Below, piece after piece: positions 9,081-20,013 of a DNA stretch of 37,225 bases. The DNA comes from Actinomortierella ambigua. Taxonomy: Eukaryota; Mortierellomycota; Mortierellomycetes; Mortierellales; Mortierellaceae. Below the pieces are notes generated by a model, which saw nothing but the letters and a program-made list of their open reading frames with translations, had not been told where the DNA came from and did no database searches. The position numbers were made by a program, and so were the translations under genes. Positions within the stretch are counted from its first letter, which is position 1. Every line of letters starts with the position of its first letter. The stretch covers positions 1 to 37,225 of the forward strand of contig JAAAJB010000350.1 of NCBI GenBank assembly GCA_016098155.1. The letters run 5' to 3'.

Positions 9081-11240
9081 ATGTTGTCCATGCACAGATT
9101 GGCCCTCGCTGGTTCGTCTCGCGCCTCGCTGGTGCGCTCGACCGGACAGCACCGTGTTGCTCAGGTACCAACAACATTTTATTTTTTTTACGTTTATTCC
9201 CCCTTTTCCCTCGTGATAAAGGGCAAAGTGATATGAATCTTTTCAATCATGTCACCATGTTGGAGCAACACCCTTCATACACCGTTTTGACGTGCAATTG
9301 GCAAAATCAACAGCAAACATAGACAAAATTTACCTCTCACCTTTACTCTAATCACTGTTTCCTTTCCCTTATCTCAAAATGTAACGTAACAGCGATTCAT
9401 GTCTGCCAACGCCGGCCAAAAGCTGACGCAGGCCGAGGCCCAGACGCTCCCCAAGAAGAAGGGCATGCGCCTCCGCACAAAGGCCTTCCTCACGCTGACA
9501 GTCCTCGGCGCCGGTACCGCTGGCGTGGTCTACCAATCGATGATCAACAACGACTTCCGAGACCTGCTCGAGAACAACGTCCCTTACTATGCCCACTCGC
9601 TCGAGCGCCTTGAGGCTCTCAAGGACAATGAGGATCTCGACAAGGTCCTCAAGGTCGCCCACCAGGCCTCGGGCAAGGCCGTTGAGCTCGGAAAGGACGC
9701 CTACCGTCAGGCATCCGACCTCATCAACGGCACCACCACCCCTGCACCCGAGAAGAAGAAGGAGGAGCAGTCTTTGGCATCTTCTGTCACAGAGGCAGCT
9801 GCAAAGCTGACAAAGAAGATTGAGGCACTGGATCAACCTAGCCCCGCCAAGCCTGCTGCCCGTGCGGACTATGTCCCCTCGGAGACCCCAGCCCCCGTCT
9901 ACCTGGCCGGCGCTGCCGCTGGCAGCACCCCTTCGTCGTCGGCATCCACCCCCGCCACTATCGAGGCCAAGAAGCCAAAGGCCGAGAAGAAGGCTGACGA
10001 GCCACCCAAGCCTGCACAGCCCGCTGCCAAGAAGGGCGAGAAGAAGGACGAGAAGAAGGTGGAGGAAAAGAAGGTGGAGGAGAAGAAGGTGGAGGAGAAG
10101 AAGGAGGAGGTGGTGGCAGCAGTCCCCAAGCCCGAGGTCAAGAAGGTCACGCTGGTCAAGGTGGAGACACAGGAGCCGATCCTGAGCAACCTGAACGCGA
10201 CACTGCACCAGCTGGTGGCGATCCTGAACGAGACGGGCATTCCGGAGCAAGGCCACGAGATCTTTGAGAAGGCCAATGCGGATCTGCAGGCCATGCATGA
10301 GCGTCTGGAGGCCCTCAAGGCCGAGGGCGAGGCTCAGGCCCTGACCGTCATGAACGATCTCACAGAGCGTTACACCAAGCTGGCCGGTCAGAAGGATAGC
10401 GATCATGAGCTGCATCTCTCGCAGGTCAAGGAGACCCTGCACCAGGAGCACGAGAAGGCCCAGAAGCTGGCGATCGAACAGGAGCTGGCCCATCAAAAGG
10501 AGGCTTTGGAGGAGCAGCAGCGTCAGGCCATGATCCAGTACGCGGTCGAGATGCAGCGTCGTTGGGTCCGAGAGGTCAAGGTCCGAGTGGAGAACGAGCG
10601 TGGCGGTCGATTGGCGCGTCTGGATCACATCAACCTCCGACTGAAGATGCTCGAGCGCCAGGGTCTGGTCACGGGCGAGTTTTTGGAGCACTCGGCCCGG
10701 ACCCATCAGCTGTGGTGCAGCGCCAAGGCCCTGGAGAAGGCCTATGAGGCCGGTGAGCGTCGCCCCTTTGACCGCGAGCTGGCTCGGTTAAAGCGTCTGG
10801 CAGAGCAGGACAAGGAGAACGAGCTCCTGCGCGCTGTTCTGGCTAGCATCCCCGAGGCTGTGGCCCGTGAGGGTGTCGACTCGGTGCCCGAGTTGGCGGA
10901 CCGCTTCCAGCATGTGGCGGACGAGGTGCGCAAGGCGAGCTTGGTCCCCGACAATGGTGGTGTGTTGGCCCATGGTATGAGTGTCGTTCTGTCGAAGCTG
11001 ATGTTCAAGAAGCAAGGCTTGGTGCCCGGTAACGATGTCGAGGCCATCTTGGCCCGCACAGAGTTCTATCTGCAGGAGAGCGATCTGGAGCAGGCCGTCC
11101 GTGAGCTGAACCAGCTCCAGGGTTGGGGCAAGCGTCTGGCCAAGGACTGGATCGTCGCGGCTCGTCGTCGTGTCGAGGTCGGCCAGGCTCTGGATATCAT
11201 CAGCACACAGGCCAACTTGACCAGTCTGACCCTTGCCTAA
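9081..11240 (+). CDS. MIC60: MICOS complex subunit MIC60 (mitofilin)
   Basis: Core organiser of the mitochondrial contact site and cristae system in the inner membrane; shapes crista junctions and tethers inner to outer membrane. Exons 9081-9164 and 9393-11240 join to 643 aa. Exon 1 encodes an Arg-rich, acid-free presequence (MLSMHRLALAGSSRASLVRS) ending near RFMS (29-32), a likely cleavage region. Lys/Arg then precede one membrane segment at about 59-76 (AFLTLTVLGAGTAGVVY), placing the bulk in the intermembrane space. A low-complexity Pro/Ala/Lys region carries a KKVEE repeat. Long charged helices likely to form coiled coils follow (about 290-430), then the conserved mitofilin end, ADEVRKASLVPDNGG to the C-terminal QALDIISTQANLTSL. 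The first intron has an unusual GTACCA donor. Codon use is strongly biased to G/C third positions, as in highly expressed genes; this creates a spurious 445-codon antisense frame. Confidence 0.93.
10050..10094 (+). repeat. 15-bp coding minisatellite (KKVEE repeat) in MIC60
   Basis: Three tandem 15-bp units, gagaagaaggtggag with one base change in the second, encode repeated EKKVE. They lie in the disordered linker after the membrane segment. Confidence 0.85.
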
Positions 11241-11487
11241 AAAAAAGTGGGTGAAAAGACAAAAACGATACATCCCCCCCCCTCCTTTCTTCTCTTCATC
11301 AGAGCATTTTTTCCTAGACATTTTTCTCTCTCTCCTTTCCTTTTTTTTCTCTCCCTCATATTCATCTAGTTTATTCTCGTTTTGAGCCAAGAAACAGAAC
11401 AACCAACCAACAAAAAGTTCATGATCTAAAGAAAAAAAAAACGATTTCACGACAAACAGGGTTGAGGCTAGAGAATGGAACGATGGT

Positions 11488-11493
11488 TTTATT
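11488..11493 (-). terminator. AATAAA poly(A) signal of the SWIB gene
   Basis: AATAAA on the minus strand about 115 nt beyond the SWIB-gene stop. The 11241-11608 gap lies between the convergent MIC60 and SWIB genes and shows no gene, only T- and CT-rich 3' sequences. Confidence 0.4.
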
Positions 11494-11608
11494 TTTTATA
11501 TTCCCGCCTTTTGGTTTGTTTGATGCGAAAGAAGAATAACTCTTCGTCAATATAGAATCATTGGAAAGGGGAATGGAGGGGGGTCGGGGTCGGGAAGGAG
11601 TGGGGCAA

Positions 11609-13256
11609 CTATTGGTTCTCAATTTTGGTGAGATGTACGCCAATATACTTGTTCATCTCAAAACAGCCAACCTTGTCCATGCCAAAGATGGCACGCATCT
11701 TTGCGTCGCAGTTGATCGACTTCTTATCCTGAGGATCCTGAAGGTTGTTCGCCTTGATATACACCCATAGTTGCTTCACTACTTGGGCGCGGGACATCTA
11801 TACCCGAGAATAAAAAAGATGTCAAGTAGAAAAAAATGAGGAGTAAGTGTCTATCATGGTAGCATGCGGAGTAAAATATAAACGCTAATATCCATCACCG
11901 CTACCTCTGGTTGGCCAGAGGGGCCAATAGCGACACCAACGACGTTGGCAAGCGTCGGACTGATGATTTGGGGTCTTGTGAGGGCATTCGGCTTGGGCGT
12001 GCCATCCTCGTTCAATGCAGGTGCACGCTTCTTCTTTGGTTTGTCGGCTGATTTTTTGCCCGTCGTCTTTTTCTTGCTTTTTGACTTTTCATCCTTCTTC
12101 TTTGAAGAAACAACAGTCTTCTTCTTCTTGGCTGCTGGGGCCTTGCTTCGTTTACTGTCACCTTCGTCCACAGAGGAATATTCGTCCGATCCATCCGAAT
12201 CTCCGCCCTCCTCTTCATCTGACTCGTCCGAATCCTCTGATGAAGATTGCTTACGGCTTCGCTTCTTGGTGGAGGGTGGTGGTGGTGGTGGTGCAGGCTC
12301 CGACTTGAGCGATGTGGGCGGCAATGCAAAACCAAAGCCGTTCATGGGTGGCGCTGCACTTTGACTTTGCTTCTTCTTTTCCACCTAAGACACCGTTTAG
12401 GAAATAAAAGTGAAAGAAAAGAATAGCAAAAAACAATTATCAGAAGTTAGGAAGATCCCAATCATTGATAAGGAGGTGATATATGATTTTTTTTTCTTTT
12501 TGTTACCTCATCAGTGATTCGGTTGTACTCTTCGGTCACCATCTTGTCAAACTTGGCCTTCACGTCTTTCAGACTGACATTCTCAAGCGACTCGATCTGA
12601 CGGCGGATGGACTTGGCCGAGACGCTATCCAGATCGGCCTTGGAGATTAACTCTGCAAACATTTTTTAAACAACAAAAAAAAAAAACAAGTATACCCAAA
12701 ATGAGTCGACAATTCCCTTTTTTTTGTTACACTCTTATTCTTGTTTAGGAGGAAGCGGATGGGGTATCACAGACACAGATCTGCGTGGTATTTGAACACA
12801 AGTAATCTTGGTCGCGCGTAGTGGTATGGAGAAAGGGAAATTGAAAGAGACAGGGATTGAGGTACTGCCCAAGCCGTATCAAGAGATGAAGGAGTGTGCG
12901 GTCCATGCTGTTTTCCTCTCCTTCTTTCTTCCTTGTTTTGTTGACAATAATGGTCGATATTTTTTCTCTCCAAAGTCAAAGTATCTTCAAAGGGTGATCA
13001 GTTCTCAATTTAGCCGCGGCGCGTAAGGAAATATAACAGAGGGTATTGATGTTGGGAGAGTGAACAGTCAGTGTGTTGAGCGCGTCACAAGAATGCGGGT
13101 CGATTCCAAAAAAATACAACTGGTCCATGAGATGTCCATGATGCAAAGGGGAAGGAGAGGAAAGAAAGAAAGAAATAATGGAGAAATTGGAGGAAGAGGA
13201 GGTGCAAGGGTGTAGATGGTACCTGCAACTCTCTTGCGGTAGCGCTCTACGTTCAT
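11609..13256 (-). CDS. DEK_C and SWIB/MDM2 domain protein (UAF30/TRI1-like)
   Basis: Exons on the minus strand: 13256-13223 (34 nt), 12652-12507, 12384-11905, 11797-11609; they join in frame to 282 aa. The small first exon (ccaccATG, MNVERYRKRVA) splices to AELISKADLDSVSAKSIRRQ, rebuilding a full DEK_C helix bundle at about 1-58. A Lys/Ser/Glu-rich disordered linker with several basic nuclear-localisation-like runs (KKKRAP) follows. The SWIB domain is at about 195-280, including LANVVG, MSRAQVVKQLWVYIKANNLQ, DKKSINCD and MRAIFG. Known family members with this order are yeast Uaf30, a subunit of the RNA polymerase I upstream activating factor, and its paralogue Tri1; related SWIB domains occur in chromatin remodelling complexes. 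A nuclear DNA or chromatin role is expected; which paralogue it matches cannot be decided. An ATG at 12662 lies inside intron 1 and would give a clipped N-terminus. Confidence 0.88.
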
Positions 13257-13371
13257 GGTGGTTTGTGTGTGCAATTGTGTGCCAAAACGATTCACCTGCC
13301 CCCACATTAAAATAAGGGAAAAAAAAAAAACGAAATTCACGTGATCACTTTTTCTCTTTAATTATTTCCTC

Positions 13372-15025
13372 TCAAATCTCGTGAGCAGGGCAGCCAGGCC
13401 CTTTGCCTACAAATTTCTTAGGGCCCAGCTCCTCAATCTTGTATCCTTGAGAATACAGAGGCTTCCACTTGTTGTACTGGGGTACATATCCACCATCCTT
13501 GTTGGCCCGGTACGCCGTCCGCACATGTGGGTAGTGGCGAGGCAGCATAAAGTTGCGAATGAAGAATGCTCGCAGATACAACGCGCCATGCACCACCTTC
13601 GTCAAGACCCTGGGTGGTTGCGGGAGGTCAAAGGCAACACGAAGCCGATCTGTGAGCAGGCAGCTGACCACCTTGTAGCCAAACGGATGCAAGAACTTTG
13701 GTGCGTTGCTGAGCAACAGGTCAATGGTCGCATGTGCAATAGCGACGTTCGACTTTGCATATCGTGAGTGTTCAGCCTCGTACGCCTCGGACCAGGCCTC
13801 CAGCTCCTCTAACGTCTCGGGGATGTTTTCAATGCCCATTTCCCGTCCTTGCTTCGTCCAAACACACAGCAGCGCCTATTTTTTTTTTTTTTTTTTCGAA
13901 TGGCCAAAAAGCCGTGATAACAAACACAAATGCAAGCAGGTTAGTAGACTAGGCTATCTTTCAAGTGTAGCTGGTGTTTGCACATGTTGTACGAGCGAAG
14001 AGATGGTGGCGGGATTAAATTAGTGTGCGTACAGAGTACAGAGTTGGTGCCACATAACAACTTTAACCTTGAACTGGGCATGTACCATTCCAGAAACAAC
14101 ACTGTAAGGCAACTCTGTGGCCCCCCTCCTTCTGAAAGACCACAGGGCACCATGGGAGGAGTATAAAAAAAAAAGCACACACACAAAGCTCCGAACGGGA
14201 ATCGCATGATTGTCCGACGTGCTCTCATGGTTCCCTCCCTCTGTTTCTTCCCATGCGGCGGCTTCCTTCGTCCTTTATTTTTATCCTTGTCAGTCTTCGG
14301 AGACATGTCCGAGCATGGGCTTTGATGTATTTCAACTCTTTTTCCTCTCCTCTCCTCATCTCTCCTAACCACTGCTTTTCCTTCTTCTTCTTGATCCTTC
14401 TTTCTCTTCTTCTTTCGTTCAAAGACGACAGCCAACTTACATTCTTCTCCAGGAGAGTCAGAGGTCGCCAATCAAACTGTCCAATCCAAGTTGAAGGCTC
14501 GAGGATGAAGAGCGCCAGCGTATACAGATAGTCGCCCTGCTTGATTTTGTACTGGCCATGCAAAAAGTTGACTCGTTCGATGGCCGCCACGCGGCGTCGC
14601 TCGTCGTTGTCGACCTCGGCCTCGTCGACCTTGCCCTCTCGCATGCAGCGGCCCAAGTGGCGACCATGGCCCTCGTTGATCTCCAGCAACAAGAGCGCCG
14701 TGTCCTCTGCGCGCTTGAGACAGTCGGTCGTGAATTGTTTGGTCGCTGCCAATAAGGCCGAGATCGAAGGGATCGCATAGGTCTTGAACAGCGCAAACTC
14801 GAGGGAGACCGTGTTGAGGTATGGGAACTCAAAGTTGTTGATCGACGACGAGATCTCCTTCGCGATCGCATAGTTACGCAGAGGCAGCGTCGGGTCCGGG
14901 TACTTGGCCTCCAATCCACGGATGCGCTTGTATCGCTGCGAGCGGACGTAGCCTACATACAGCGCCAGGCCTACGACGTACTTTGCTAGAGGGTAGGACG
15001 ACAGGATCGAGGTGATAGTGTCCAT
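13372..15025 (-). CDS. mpaB'-like ER-bound oxygenase (DUF2236 / rubber-oxygenase fold)
   Basis: Two exons, 15025-14441 and 13875-13372, join in phase 0 across a 565-nt intron (donor GTAAGT; acceptor tag after a long T run) to 362 aa. The N-terminus has a membrane anchor (about 12-29, LAKYVVGLALYVGYV) followed by RYKRIRGLEAKYPD, then TYAIPSISALLAATKQF, RVNFLHGQYKIKQGDYLYTL, FILEPSTWI and DWRPLTLLEKN. The splice continues as ALLCVWTKQGREMGIENIPE and TLEELEAWSEAYEAEHSRYA, all typical of this fungal family. Family knowledge: mpaB of the mycophenolic acid pathway cleaves a farnesyl chain oxidatively in the ER, and bacterial Lcp cleaves polyisoprene; the housekeeping substrate of the widespread mpaB' relatives is not established. 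The start at 15025 was preferred over an in-frame ATG at 15169, which would add a Ser/Pro/Phe-rich stretch read from the leader. Its stop lies 116 bp before the SWIB-gene start. Confidence 0.88.
13876..14440 (-). other. 565-nt intron of the mpaB'-like gene
   Basis: Much longer than most introns here (57-228 nt). Its 3' end carries an uninterrupted T run of about 18 immediately before tag. No coding sequence is visible inside it on either strand. Confidence 0.75.
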
Positions 15026-16070
15026 TCTTAGAGGAGAAGAGGAAAAGGAAGGAAAGAAGAGGAGGAAGGAAAGGCAGGAAAGTAGAAAGGGAGTGGTGAA
15101 GAGAAAGTGGAAGCCAGAAGGAGGGGAGGAGTTGAGTGAGAAAGGAAAAAGAAACCCGGAGAAGAACACAATAAAAAAAAGAGAGAGAAATAACCCTTAA
15201 AATCAGGAGGTGGCAGGAACGGTCCTTGAAAATGGGTGTATTGGAACAAGTGAGCAGACTCGACTGTCCCTCTCTGTTACTGCTGTGCGGGTCTCGCTGC
15301 AACCCCATCGACTGTAAAGAGGAGCCCTATCCCGCGTCCCTGATCAGGACAGTATTATATAATTGTACCATAGTGAGGGCGATGCTCGAGTCTCGAATTC
15401 TTGTTAGCCTATTGACCAAAAGCAAATATACTCCTGAGGCAAGCACTGTTTCAAAGTCTGGTGTGGATAGTCGTCTTCTCTTTCTCAGAAAGTCTTACTC
15501 TACACACACATACTTGATATGAAGCTATCTGGCAACAAAGGAGGTCCCGTGACCAGTCATCCAGGTCCAAGATGCACAATGACATTTGTTGGGCAAGCTC
15601 TCACAGTGCACACAGTGAATAGATCTACCAGACAGACCTTTTGTACATGGGGGTTTTACTTGTGCAGGGAATCTTCTTGGGCGAGAGGGGGAGAGAGAAA
15701 GGGTGTTCTGGGTTACGGCGCATGCGTTGCTATTGCTATTATTATTGTTTTTTTTTTATATTTCGTACCATTTTTATTCTCGACTATTTAGTCCAGCTGA
15801 AGAATGTGCAATGATGACATAGTGGGAACTGGTGAGGTTCAGAGGTTCTCGCAAGGGAAGCAGATGGCTCCTCATACCAAGATGGCTGATCCTGGAGCCA
15901 GCCTTTGACCTTGGTTATAGTTTGGCTGGGGGTCTTGGAAGGCCGGACAGTTATCACCGTTCACTGGAGTCGATAGGTGTGAGGGGTAAACCACCTGGGA
16001 CCGGTAGAAAGTGGCATTCTAGTTGTATGCTTTCCAAGGTTCCACTCGTCCCTTTGGAGGATGCTTGAGG
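15026..16070. other. Region upstream of the mpaB'-like gene, no gene seen
   Basis: 15026-15200 is purine-rich on the plus strand, that is, a CT-rich leader for the minus-strand gene. The rest has ordinary composition. Its short open frames show no family motif, no favourable codon pattern and no paired splice sites. Confidence 0.4.
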
Positions 16071-16136
16071 AGACGGAGAGAGAGAGAGGGAGAGAAAGAG
16101 AAAGAGAGAGAAAAAGAAAGAGAAAGAGAGAAAGGA
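16071..16136. repeat. GA/GAAA microsatellite tract
   Basis: 66 bp made almost entirely of purines in GA and GAAA units on the plus strand. Confidence 0.9.
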
Positions 16137-17063
16137 ATAGAATCTGTTACAAATGATGGTAGTAATGAAGAGTAGCAAAAGTATGTCCTGTGCACAGTGC
16201 TCTGTTTCCAAATACAGGCCTGATGAGAAGAGGACAGAGCGCAGGAAAAAAAAAGATGTGAGGGGGGGGGGAGATCGATAATCTATCATATAAAAACAGA
16301 GTCAAGCTCGCCTGCCATGGTACTATTGTATCGAATTGTTTGCGAAAGTCAAAACGCCCAGACCTTCCTTTTCTTGCTCTGGCTTTCTGCTGGCGAAAAA
16401 AAAAGAGATGTGTACCCTTGCCCAATAGCCAAATTGGACAAAGTTGTGGAACAGGGCCCTCAGTCCTGTTGTTCACTTGGACAACAGAACACACTGTCCA
16501 TCCAATCATTATTTGGTTGGTTTGGGATTGGAGAGGGTACCCTTTTGGAGGATTCTGAAAAGAGCAACAGCGCCGAACAATGGGCTACAACACACACATA
16601 CAACAACAGACAGGTCAACAACGACTTTCACTTCTTTTTTTGGGTTTAACGCCAATGCCCACCACAGTAGGGTAGCTATACAATTTACCCCACGTTTATT
16701 TTTCTCTTCTATTCGATGAGTACCGTACGTATTTGCCGACAGCCCGTTTGCCGATCTGCTGTCAAACTTTTGTCTCCAAGGATCTATTTTTTTGGGTTGC
16801 ATTGTTGAGAGAATTTGTAATTTGAGTTTTTCATTGTTGTGGATTGTTGTGGGGGGAGATGGAGAGAGGGAAGGAGACAGAGGAAACCCCACTAGTTTAC
16901 AACCAACTCTTTACAGTACATACATAGAGCGAAGAGAGGGTAGATACTACACATTTATTCAAGAGATCACACCGAGGGCAATGCACGAGCGTGTTCGTTG
17001 ACGGGCAGCAACGTCGAGGAGCACAAGGAAAGGCGAAAAAAGGGGACGAGGAGGATAGAGGAG

Positions 17064-17086
17064 CTCTCTCTCTCTCTCTCTCTCTC
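17064..17086. repeat. (CT)n microsatellite
   Basis: Eleven and a half uninterrupted CT units. Confidence 0.95.
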
Positions 17087-17518
17087 GAGCCAAGGGCAGG
17101 GCAAAACAGAAAAAAAATGTTGACTCGGTGGAGTGCAGCAGGGCAGTAAAGGAAACCACAACCACACTCGCACAGAGACAACAAGAACAAGAACAACAAC
17201 AACACACACATACACATACACATACAACACGCCTCGAAGTGGCATGATAAGGTCGAGGAGACTGCCATCCAGATTGCTGTTGGCGAACAATGATCGAAAT
17301 GGATCGTTTTAGAGGAGAGAGAACCAAAACAGCTCTGGAAGGAAGGGGTGCATGCTCACTGGCACCCTACACGACACAGGTACGCGAAACTGGGGAGTGT
17401 GCAAGACACATTATTAGGTGCAGATCAGACAGCGCGAGAGATGACATGAATGTGCATCTGATGCGTCGCGGAAAGGGAAAAGCGGGATGCATGCCAGCCA
17501 GCCAGTCAGTCAGGGACT

Positions 17519-17574
17519 GGGGGGGGGGAGGAAGAGGAAGGGGGGAGGGGGATAAAAAGGGAAGGGAAGGGAAG
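17519..17574 (+). repeat. G-run cluster with G-quadruplex potential
   Basis: At least six runs of three or more G within 56 bp (a run of about 10 G, then runs of 6, 5, 3, 3 and 3), with short purine loops. Confidence 0.6.
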
Positions 17575-17693
17575 ACAGTGTCCACGGACAAACAACAACA
17601 ACAGCAACAGCTCTTTTTTGTTGTTTCTCAAACTCTCGCCTAGTCGTACTCCGATGACAAGTCGCTGACAGAGAGACAGACAGCAGGAGAGAA

Positions 17694-17694
<1 letters not shown>

Positions 17695-17724
<30 letters not shown>
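17695..17724. repeat. (GAGAGT)5 hexamer repeat
   Basis: Five perfect GAGAGT units on the plus strand followed by a degenerate GAGTGA. Confidence 0.95.
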
Positions 17725-17727
<3 letters not shown>

Positions 17728-18089
17728 TGAATGAAAGTCAACCTTCTGCTACGTGAACAAGGTGGTAGTGGGGTAGTCTAGCAATAATAAGGAATGCTTA
17801 GCAGCAGCAGCCAAAAGGAACAAGATGGGCTCGAGTCCCTCCGTCTCCGCACCCCCGGGTCATTTCTCGAAGAGTAGCCAATGGGCCAGTAGAGAAAAAG
17901 AGAGACGAAGGAGAGAAGCTGGTACCGCCATTGGAGTACCGAGTACCGCCCTGTGTGGGTGGACCGATGTAAATGCGTGTACCGGTTTTTTTTTTACTCT
18001 CTTCTTTCTTTTCATTCCACTTTGTGTTTTGTCCTTCCCTCTTCTCCCTCTCCCCCCCACCACCCCTTGTACAAACCACCTCACCTTGC

Positions 18090-18114
18090 CTTACCTTACC
18101 TTACCTTACCTTAC
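18090..18114. repeat. (CTTAC)5 pentamer repeat; GTAAG array on the minus strand
   Basis: Five perfect CTTAC units, preceded by a variant CTTGC and followed by CATTGCCTACCTTAC. Confidence 0.95.
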
Positions 18115-19989
18115 ATTGCCTACCTTACCAATTACCCCTCCATTCCCCCCCTCCTACTCCTCTTCCTCCTCCGCCTCCCGCAAAAAAGTCCCCTCTCGTC
18201 GCTGTTGGTCGTTCTTTTCTACTCTCCTGTATGCTATGCTCCCCACCGCACTGTTGGATGCAACATAATCCCCCACCCCTCCTTCTATCTACCTGTCTGT
18301 TGGTCTGTCTATCTCCCCCCCCCCTTTTGCCTCCTCCACAAAAGAAACCCTTCATTACACACATATCTTATACAGAAGATATACACAACATCGAGCTTGA
18401 AAGCTGGTTTGCAGAGTGCCTGAGCCCCAATCCTCCGTCCCCCCCGCATTCTGTCAGTCATCATTTCATCCCTCCTCCTCCCTCTTCAGCTTCCCTGCTG
18501 CTGGGTGGGTGGATCTCCTCCCCCTCAGGGATAATTTTCTCCGCGACCCGCTTTACTTTTTTTCCTCCCCTACGCCTCCCTCTCTCCCTCAGCCCATGCT
18601 ACCATTGGTGTTTATTATTGCCGCCCTCTCTTGTTCTTCTTCTTCTTCTTCTTCTTCACTCACTCTCCACTTCTACATACACGACTCTCTTTTCCAATAC
18701 TCCGAACATCATATTGGTGTCGTGTGCCTGCCTCGTCGCAGGTATGTACTCCTGGCTGCATTACAATCTCCACTCCATTCCTCTCTCCCTCTCTCTCCCT
18801 CCAATCATTGCATTTAGTTGTCCGAGCACACATTTCATGCATTCTAAACCAGCCATGAACAACATGAGAGCCAGAGAGGACCTTCCTTCAAAAGAAGAAT
18901 GAGGGCTTTAAGAGTAGGAGGGGTAAAACAGGGTTCAACCTTGCCCATAATTCCCTCCCCACCCCCCTGGCCCTTGCTCCCCCCCTTGCCCCCTTGCCCC
19001 CCCTTCTTATACAGCCCCATACTGAAGGGGGGTGGGCATGATTGATTATTGCGTGTCTATGCGTAATCCATCTGCAGAGATCACCTGAAGGGAAAAGTGG
19101 TGGTGGTGGTGGTGGTGGTGCAACCTTTTTTCATTGGATCCTTGTACAAGGTAGAAAGATGGGGAACAACTGTGCGAATCAGAGAGAGAGAGAGAAGTGA
19201 TGCTAGGCCTGGATGGATGCAGTCATCCTGTGTTCCCCCTTTGATTGTATGCTCCGGCAGAATGGCGAGGCCAGGGAGGGGAGAGAGAGGAGCACAGTCC
19301 ATCCATCTTTGTCGTTCTCTTTTTCTCTCTCGCTCTCTCTCTCTGTCTGTCTGTCTCTCCTGTCAACACACACATACACACGCGTACACAACACATAAAC
19401 AACATAGCGCAACACAACACAACACAGGATTGTGTGTTGCAGCTTGGAAAGAAAGAGAAAATAGGGAGTCGAATGATGGTTCGCGCGTCTGCTTATTGCA
19501 GCCGCTGCATGCCGCCTACTCCTTTTTTTTTTCTCTCTTTGTTGCGCCCTATGCCCTGTTACAGTAGTACTAGTCATCCAGACATCCAGACATCCTCCAC
19601 CCATCCTTTTTTTCTTCTCGTTCCCTTTTATTTGGGTCGCATCCACCCTTTCCTCTTCCTCTCTTCCCTCGGCACAACACACGTAGCTCTCTTCTACAAC
19701 ACATACATACGCTGCACGTACACAAGCATCTGTCAACAACAACAACAACAATATCCGCGACATCCTTCTTGTCACCACCACCACTGCCACCACCTCCACC
19801 TTCCCACTAGCCACCACCACATCCACGCAGCAGCATATGCGCTGAACCCATTGTCCCTCCCCCCCCTCCTCCCTCCCTCCCTTCACTCGTCGTTTCTGTG
19901 TGTCTTCACCCCCTTCTTTTCTTGCTCCTCCTCTTTGTCGTCTCTCTCGTCTCCATCGTCACGTATCATACACACTTGTTTTAAATTAC

Positions 19990-20013
19990 TTTTTTTTTTT
20001 TTTTTTTTTTTTT
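19990..20013. repeat. Poly(T) run of 24
   Basis: Uninterrupted T homopolymer on the plus strand, with a second T run near 20049-20061. Confidence 0.95.

Noticed and set aside
9369..10706. 445-codon open frame on the minus strand
   Set aside because: Exactly antisense to MIC60, Leu/Gly/Cys-rich, and explained by the G/C-biased third codon positions of MIC60; no domain.
15811..15888. Possible C/D box snoRNA (ATGATGA ... CTGA)
   Set aside because: No terminal stem flanking the boxes and no convincing internal C'/D' pair; boxes this short occur by chance.
18920..18945. tRNA B-box-like gggttcaacc
   Set aside because: No T-stem pairing, no A box upstream and no acceptor stem.
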